This document shows positions 59,365 to 64,000 of a stretch of DNA of 64,000 nt, piece after piece; positions within the stretch are counted from its first letter, which is position 1; every line of letters starts with the position of its first letter. The stretch is from JAVVHH01 sp965199665 (lineage in GTDB: Bacteria > Pseudomonadota > Alphaproteobacteria > Acetobacterales > Acetobacteraceae), in contig OZ241208.1 of NCBI GenBank assembly GCA_965199665.1, forward strand, positions 1,550,001-1,614,000, given 5' to 3'. A model generated the notes under the pieces. That model was not told the DNA's origin. It saw nothing but the letters and a program-made list of their open reading frames with translations, and searched no databases. The position numbers were made by a program, and so were the translations under genes.

Positions 59365-59390
59365 CCGGGGCGGCTTACCGGCCGCCCCGG
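59365..59390. terminator. Bidirectional hairpin terminator
   Basis: CCGGGGCGGC (59365-59374) and GCCGCCCCGG (59381-59390) form a perfect 10-bp stem with a TTACCG loop between two convergent genes. Confidence 0.65.
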
Positions 59391-59399
59391 GTGGACGGT

Positions 59400-61700
59400 T
59401 CAAGCAGGCTGCATCGCGGCCCAGATCTTCTGCGCCGTGGCCGGCATGTCCATGTGCGTCACGCCGACCGGGCGCAGCGCATCCACCAGCGCATTCATCA
59501 CCGCCGGCAGCGACCCGGCGCAACCCGCCTCGCCGCAGCCCTTGGCGCCGAGCACGTTGGTCTTGGCCGGCGTCGGATGGCTCTCGATGGCGAAGTTCGG
59601 CACGTGCACCGCGTGGGGCAGGGCGTAATCCATGAACGAGCCGGTCATGAGCTGGCCGTCCTCGTCGTACTCCGTCTGCTCCATGAGCGCCTGGCCGATG
59701 CCCTGCACCACGCCGCCATGCGCCTGGCCCTCGACCAGCATCGGGTTGATCAGCACCCCGAAGTCGTTGACCATGTAGTAGGAGGCGACCTGCGTCTCGC
59801 CGGTCTCCTCGTCCACCTCAATCTCGGCGACGTGCACGCCGTTCGGGAAGGCCGAGTTGCCGAACTCGTCGACCGTCTCGACGTCGAGCTCGCCGGGTCG
59901 GGCGGCGGCCAGCTCCATAATGCCGATGCTGCGGTCGGTGCCGGCGATGACGAAGCGCCCGCGCTCGAACTCGATGTCGGCCACTGCGGCCTCCAACTCA
60001 CTCGCCGCAGCCTGCCGGCCCTTTTCGACACACAGGGCGGAGGCGGCCACGATGGCCGTGCCGCTCGCCATGATGCTCTTGGATCCCCCGGTCCCGCCGC
60101 CGGCGATCAGCTGGTCGCTATCGCCCTGCAGCAGCCGCACGCTCTCGAACGGCACGCCGAGCCGGTCGCACAGCACCTGGGCGAACGGGGTGGCATGACC
60201 CTGGCCGTAGTCGAGCGTGCCGGTGATGATGGTCACCGAGCCGTCCGCCTCGAAGCGCAGGCCGCCCATCTCGGGCGCCGGCGGCGCCGTCACCTCGAGA
60301 TACTGGCCGATGCCGCGGCCGCGCAGCTTGCCACGCCGGCGGCTCTCCGCCTTGCGCGCGGCAAAGCCGTCCCAGTCCGCCAGCGCGAGCGCCTTTTCCA
60401 GCAGGGCGGGAAAGTCGCCGGAGTCGTAGATCATGCCGGATGGGGCGGTGTACGGCATCTGCTCCGGGCGTATGTGGTTGCGCCGGCGCAGCTCGACCCG
60501 GTCAATGCCCATCTCGGCGGCCGCGGTGTCGATCAGCCGCTCCATGTAGTAGTTGCCCTCGGGCCGGCCGGCCCCGCGATAGGCGCCCACCGCCGTCGTG
60601 TTGGTGAAGGCGCAAGTGCTGGTCACCTCGATCAGCGGCGTGGCGTAGACGCCGATCGTGTTCTTGGTGGTGTTGCTGGTCGGCGGGATCGTGGTGGCGT
60701 TGCTGAGATAGGCGCCCAGGTTGCCCCACACCTTGAGCCGCACGGCCAGGAACCGGCCATCGGCGCCGAGCGCCAACTCGGCCTCCGTCTCGTGGTCGCG
60801 GCCGTGGCTGTCGGACAGGAAGCTTTCGGAACGCTCGTCGGTCCACTTCACCGGAGCGCCGAACAGCTTGGCGGCCAGCAGCACGCAGGGATACTCGGGG
60901 TACACCGACGCCTTCATGCCGAACGAGCCGCCGACGTTGAAGGTCAGGATGTGCAGCCCTTCCTTGCCGACGCCCAGCACGTCCTTGAGTTGGTTGCGCA
61001 TGCCGAACACGCCCTGGCAGCCCAGCCGCAGGGTGAACCGGTCATCGGACCAGACGCCGACGGCCGAGCGCGGCTCCATCGGTGCCACCACGATCCGGCT
61101 GTTGCGGATGGATAGGCTGGTCACGTGGGCGGCGGCGGCAAAGACGGCGGAGACGGCTTCCGTGTCGCCGTGATGGTAGGTGAGGAAGGCGTTGCCCGGC
61201 ACCTCGTCGTGCAATTGCGGCGCGCCGGCGGCCATGGCGGCGCGGGCGGTGGTGACGGCCGGCAGCGAGTCGATGTCGAGCATCACCGCTTCGGCGGCGT
61301 CCTTGGCCTGCTGCGCGGTCTCGGCGACCACGACCGCGACGGGGTCGCCGACGTAGCGGACCTTGGCGGCGGCCAGCGCCATCTGGCGGATCTTGGGGGT
61401 CGGCGTCCCATCGGCATTGGTGCCGCCAGAGGCCGGCATGGGCTGAATGCCGTGAGCCTCCAGATCGGCGGCGGTGATGACGCCGCGGACGCCGGGCATG
61501 GCGAGCGCCTCAGCCGCATCGATGCCGCGCAGGGTGCCGTGGGCATGGCGGCTGCGGACGAACACGGCGTGCAACTGGCCGGGCAGGTTGATGTCGTCGG
61601 AGTAGCGGCCTTCGCCGCGCAGCAACACGGGATCCTCCTTGCGCGAAACGGGCTGGCCGACGGCGAACTTCTCGAATTCCGGCTTGGTGGAGACGTTCAT
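59400..61700 (-). CDS. Molybdopterin-binding large subunit of a xanthine dehydrogenase-family hydroxylase
   Basis: 766 residues of the CoxL/XdhB class. FNVGGSFGMKASVYPE and the active-site loop AYRGAGRPEGNYYMERLID (form II type, not the CO-dehydrogenase AYRCSFR loop) are present, and AKGCGEAGCAGSLPAV near the C-terminus contains the catalytic Glu region (GCGEAG). It would oxidise an aldehyde or N-heterocycle with molybdenum cytosine dinucleotide. The FAD and [2Fe-2S] subunits that normally accompany it are not encoded nearby; upstream is an MFS transporter in the same direction. Confidence 0.92.
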   Translation of the reverse strand: MNVSTKPEFEKFAVGQPVSRKEDPVLLRGEGRYSDDINLPGQLHAVFVRSRHAHGTLRGIDAAEALAMPGVRGVITAADLEAHGIQPMPASGGTNADGTPTPKIRQMALAAAKVRYVGDPVAVVVAETAQQAKDAAEAVMLDIDSLPAVTTARAAMAAGAPQLHDEVPGNAFLTYHHGDTEAVSAVFAAAAHVTSLSIRNSRIVVAPMEPRSAVGVWSDDRFTLRLGCQGVFGMRNQLKDVLGVGKEGLHILTFNVGGSFGMKASVYPEYPCVLLAAKLFGAPVKWTDERSESFLSDSHGRDHETEAELALGADGRFLAVRLKVWGNLGAYLSNATTIPPTSNTTKNTIGVYATPLIEVTSTCAFTNTTAVGAYRGAGRPEGNYYMERLIDTAAAEMGIDRVELRRRNHIRPEQMPYTAPSGMIYDSGDFPALLEKALALADWDGFAARKAESRRRGKLRGRGIGQYLEVTAPPAPEMGGLRFEADGSVTIITGTLDYGQGHATPFAQVLCDRLGVPFESVRLLQGDSDQLIAGGGTGGSKSIMASGTAIVAASALCVEKGRQAAASELEAAVADIEFERGRFVIAGTDRSIGIMELAAARPGELDVETVDEFGNSAFPNGVHVAEIEVDEETGETQVASYYMVNDFGVLINPMLVEGQAHGGVVQGIGQALMEQTEYDEDGQLMTGSFMDYALPHAVHVPNFAIESHPTPAKTNVLGAKGCGEAGCAGSLPAVMNALVDALRPVGVTHMDMPATAQKIWAAMQPA

Positions 61701-61776
61701 GCTTGGATAACCCCTGCTTGGGCGGCCGGCACGGGCCGGACGAACGGGCGACGCGGCCTCCAGCTCGGAAGCGGCC

Positions 61777-63003
61777 TCACCGGAGATTGGTTGCGGATGG
61801 CTGACGTAAACCCGTCCCGCGCGGCCAGGCGAACCACGTGAGCGCGACGGCGGCCGATTGCACCGCCAGAACGAGCGCAACGCAACCCGGCCAGCCCGCC
61901 TGGGCCCAGACGAAACCGGGCAGGATACCGCCCAGGCTGCCGCCCACGTAGTAGCTCGTCACGTAGAGGCCGACGGCCGTGGACCGCGCCGGCGCCCCCG
62001 CGATCGCGACGTAGCCGATCGATAGGATCTGCTCCGTCAGCACGCCCAGCGCGATCAGGGCCAATCCCGCGATGATGCAGGGCAGGGCGGCCACCAGGGT
62101 CAGCAGCAAACCGCAGACGGCAGCCGCACCGGCGGCGAGCATCACGGCCCGGCGACCCCAGCGCGCGGCGAGCCGGCTGGCCGTCGGGGTCGCCACGGCG
62201 CCGAGCAGGTAGGTGACGAAGATGCTGCCCAGGGCGGCCGGGCCGAGCGCGAACGGAGGCGCGGCGAGCAGCAGGTTGGCGAAGGTGAACGCCGTGATGA
62301 TGGAGAACAGCACGGCGAAGCCGACCGCGCAGGTGATGAGCACCTGGCCGTTGCGCGCCTGCCTCGCGAACGACGCCGCCGTGCTGCGCCAGCCCCGCAC
62401 CGGACGGAAGTTCCGCTCGACGGGCATCAGCAGCAACAGGATGACGGCGGCCACCAGGGTGATCGCGGCCAGGAGCAGGAAGCTGGTCCGCCAGTTGAAG
62501 AAGTGCGCCGTCCACCCGGCGATGAAGCGGCCGGCGAAGCCGCCGACGATCGTTCCGATGGAGTAGACGCCCGTCATGCGTAGGCCGTCGGCGCCGGCAT
62601 GCTCGTCGGCGATGTAGGCGACGAACACGGCGAAGATGAAGGGCAGCAGCAGACCCTGTGCGAAGCGGGCGAGCAGGAACCACGGCAGGCTGGGTGCCAG
62701 CCCGGCGAGCGCCGTGGGGACGGCCAGCGCGAAGCAAGCCGGCAGCACCAGCCGGCGCCGGCCGAGCGCGTCGGAGATGCCGCCGGCGAATGGCGCCACC
62801 AGCGCCACGGCGACCAGCGTGGCCGTCATCGCCAGGCCGGTTTGCGCCGCATCCGTCCCGAACGCATCGGCCAAGGTCGGGAGCAGGGATTGCGGTGCGT
62901 AAAGGTTGACGAAGGTGCAGAACCCGGCGGCGACCGCGGCCAGGTCGCGCCCCCATTTCGTCCCGTCCGCCGGTGCTCGAGCCGGCGTCGCCCGAGTCGT
63001 CAC
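61777..63003 (-). CDS. MFS transporter
   Basis: 408 residues with about 12 membrane helices in two halves. The intracellular loop motif of MFS proteins appears as GGISDALGRRRL after helix 2 and again as SRLAARWGRRAV after helix 8. The GTG start at 63003 overlaps the mepA stop (GTGA). It lies 77 bases before the molybdenum hydroxylase gene on the same strand, so it may import its substrate, but export of drugs or sugars is equally possible. Confidence 0.9.
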   Translation of the reverse strand: MTTRATPARAPADGTKWGRDLAAVAAGFCTFVNLYAPQSLLPTLADAFGTDAAQTGLAMTATLVAVALVAPFAGGISDALGRRRLVLPACFALAVPTALAGLAPSLPWFLLARFAQGLLLPFIFAVFVAYIADEHAGADGLRMTGVYSIGTIVGGFAGRFIAGWTAHFFNWRTSFLLLAAITLVAAVILLLLMPVERNFRPVRGWRSTAASFARQARNGQVLITCAVGFAVLFSIITAFTFANLLLAAPPFALGPAALGSIFVTYLLGAVATPTASRLAARWGRRAVMLAAGAAAVCGLLLTLVAALPCIIAGLALIALGVLTEQILSIGYVAIAGAPARSTAVGLYVTSYYVGGSLGGILPGFVWAQAGWPGCVALVLAVQSAAVALTWFAWPRGTGLRQPSATNLR

Positions 63004-63779
63004 GGCGCGGCGAATACCGCGGCACAGGCGGCCGGCAGCCTGGGCGGCGGGGCGGGGCGAGTCGGCGCGGCGGGTCGGTCGAGTTGCGCGAACCACCAAT
63101 CCAGCGTGGCGTCACAGCCGTCGCCGGGCGGGATCGGCGCTTGGTTGGCGCATTCGGCCTGACCCGGGGGGCAGCGGAAATGGATGTGCATGTGCGCCGC
63201 GTGCCCGTACCAGGGCCGCACGAAGTGGAGCCAGGATCGGTCGCTCTCGGTCCGGCACAGGTGCTGTTTGATGGCCGCGTTGACCAGCACGCGGTCCACG
63301 CCGGGCAGCGCCGTGGCCAGACGGATCAGGGTCGCAGTGCCGGGCTGCCAGCGCGAGGGGTCGATGTCGCGGCCGCCCGGGGCCACGAGGCTGTCGACCG
63401 TGGCGGCCTCGCGCTGGACGGGCGAGAGCGGCGGCTTCTGGGAGGGATCGAGCCAGACGTCGGCATCGAGCCCGATCATGTGGCTCGCGTGCAATCCTGC
63501 CATGGGACCGCCACGAGGCAGCGATATGTCATTCATGAACAACGTCCCGAGGCCGACCGCTCTTGCTTGCTGCCCCAGTCTTTCCAACGCCGCGATCGTC
63601 GTCGGTGCACCCCAGAACGAACTGTGGCTTTGACGGATCGTTACGTAGCCCGGTCCGGACGGGGGCAGCTCCTCCGCACCGGCAATGCAACCCACGCCCG
63701 GCCCGCCAATGATCCGGGTCGGCGCCGCCGCGTGAGCCGCCGAGCCGAGAGCCAGCAAACCAAATAGTAACGATTTCAT
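63000..63779 (-). CDS. mepA: Penicillin-insensitive murein endopeptidase
   Basis: 259 residues with a Sec signal peptide (1-20). The LAS-type zinc peptidase motifs are HASHMIGLDADVWL and HAAHMHIHFRCP, giving the His/Asp/His zinc site. It cleaves the D-Ala-mDAP crosslinks of peptidoglycan in the periplasm. The ATG at 63779 is the start of the signal; the frame is open further but non-homologous. Its stop overlaps the MFS gene by four bases. Divergent from the epimerase gene. Confidence 0.93.
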   Translation of the reverse strand: MKSLLFGLLALGSAAHAAAPTRIIGGPGVGCIAGAEELPPSGPGYVTIRQSHSSFWGAPTTIAALERLGQQARAVGLGTLFMNDISLPRGGPMAGLHASHMIGLDADVWLDPSQKPPLSPVQREAATVDSLVAPGGRDIDPSRWQPGTATLIRLATALPGVDRVLVNAAIKQHLCRTESDRSWLHFVRPWYGHAAHMHIHFRCPPGQAECANQAPIPPGDGCDATLDWWFAQLDRPAAPTRPAPPPRLPAACAAVFAAP

Positions 63780-63856
63780 GCGCACAATCTGACTATGGAC
63801 CGCCCGCTTCACCCTCGCCAGACGAGGATGCGGCCTTCGATGAGGATGGAGCACGA

Positions 63857-64000
63857 GTGAAGAGACTTGAGGGCCGTTACCTGGTCACCGGCGGCGCCGG
63901 TTTCGTGGGGAGCCACTGCGTCCTGAAACTGATCGAGGCCGGCGCCCAGGTGGTCGTGCTCGACAATCTGCGGCAAGGCCACCGTGCGGCCGTGCCGGAT
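63857..64000 (+). CDS. NAD-dependent sugar epimerase, GalE-like (3' end outside window)
   Basis: The first 48 codons of a short-chain dehydrogenase-type epimerase: the Rossmann loop VTGGAGFVGSHCV and the AQVVVLDNLRQGH strand with the NAD-binding Asp are typical of UDP-glucose 4-epimerases. GTG start at 63857 with GGAG six bases upstream. The frame is open to the window edge; the specificity cannot be decided from this part. Confidence 0.8.
   Translation, partial: MKRLEGRYLVTGGAGFVGSHCVLKLIEAGAQVVVLDNLRQGHRAAVPD

Noticed and set aside
59391..61115. 574-codon plus-strand frame over the molybdenum hydroxylase gene
   Set aside because: His/Arg/Val-rich antisense shadow of a well-supported coding sequence.

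Overview
The window is a GC-rich, gene-dense bacterial chromosome segment that is almost entirely core metabolism and translation. It looks alphaproteobacterial, probably Rhodospirillales and perhaps Acetobacteraceae. The grounds are the hemC-hemD-mitofilin-hemY cluster, the petABC cytochrome bc1 operon, a purL-bolA-grxD string, ffh-rpsP-rimM-trmD-rplS running into leuCDB, a TTGACA-type promoter pattern and strong G/C bias at third codon positions. This assignment is inferred from gene content and order; no marker gene was placed phylogenetically.

Layout. 1-6 kb: purA, a small lipoprotein, then the haem cluster hemC-hemD-mitofilin-hemY on the minus strand. 6-10.4 kb: divergent tsaD-rlmJ-gpsA-murJ. 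10.4-12 kb: a ComEA-like HhH protein and hemF. 12-17.3 kb: petA-petB-petC, MTA phosphorylase, an enoyl-CoA hydratase and an EamA transporter. 17.3-18.4 kb: a TM2 protein, tRNA-Met and an unknown secreted protein. 18.4-22.8 kb: a minus-strand sulfur cassette read in the order serine acetyltransferase, two cysteine desulfurases, [2Fe-2S] ferredoxin, mnmA. 23-25 kb: alpha/beta hydrolase and tyrS. 25-32.6 kb: a vapC fragment, terC, purB, purC-purS-(Rap1a-like)-purQ-purL, bolA and grxD. 32.6-37.3 kb: DUF2461 and MBL proteins, then an MetX-like/AtzH-like/amidase cluster with an Lrp regulator. 37.4-46.2 kb: an acyltransferase remnant, prfC, rpsD, a TrmJ-type methyltransferase, cysS, a peptidoglycan-binding lipoprotein, an HDAC-family deacetylase, comM and a small secreted protein. 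46.3-53 kb: ffh-rpsP-rimM-trmD-rplS-leuC-leuD-leuB. 53-64 kb: peptidases, a membrane-anchored AAA ATPase with Sel1 repeats, a peptide-binding protein, an orphan molybdenum hydroxylase large subunit, an MFS transporter, a MepA endopeptidase and the start of a GalE-like epimerase.

How the genes fit together: many neighbours overlap by 1-8 bases (hemD/mitofilin/hemY, tsaD/rlmJ/gpsA, petB/petC, purC/purS/Rap1a-like, purQ/purL, HDAC/comM, leuC/leuD/leuB, mepA/MFS), which suggests translational coupling. Purine synthesis (purA, purB, purC, purS, purQ, purL) is spread over three sites. Iron-sulfur and sulfur handling recurs: cysteine synthesis, desulfurases, ferredoxin, BolA/GrxD and 2-thiouridine formation, next to consumers such as the Rieske protein and LeuC.

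I see no prophage, insertion sequence, CRISPR array or complete defence system, and nothing I can defend as a wholly new system. The most interesting items are a secreted Rap1a/Tai-like protein translationally coupled inside the purine operon, a paired desulfurase cassette in which one enzyme has Pro where the PLP-contacting Gln is expected, a possible pseudoknot covering the leuC ribosome binding site, an AAA-membrane-Sel1 fusion, an AtzH/amidase/MetX-like catabolic cluster, and two decaying gene fragments (vapC and acyltransferase).
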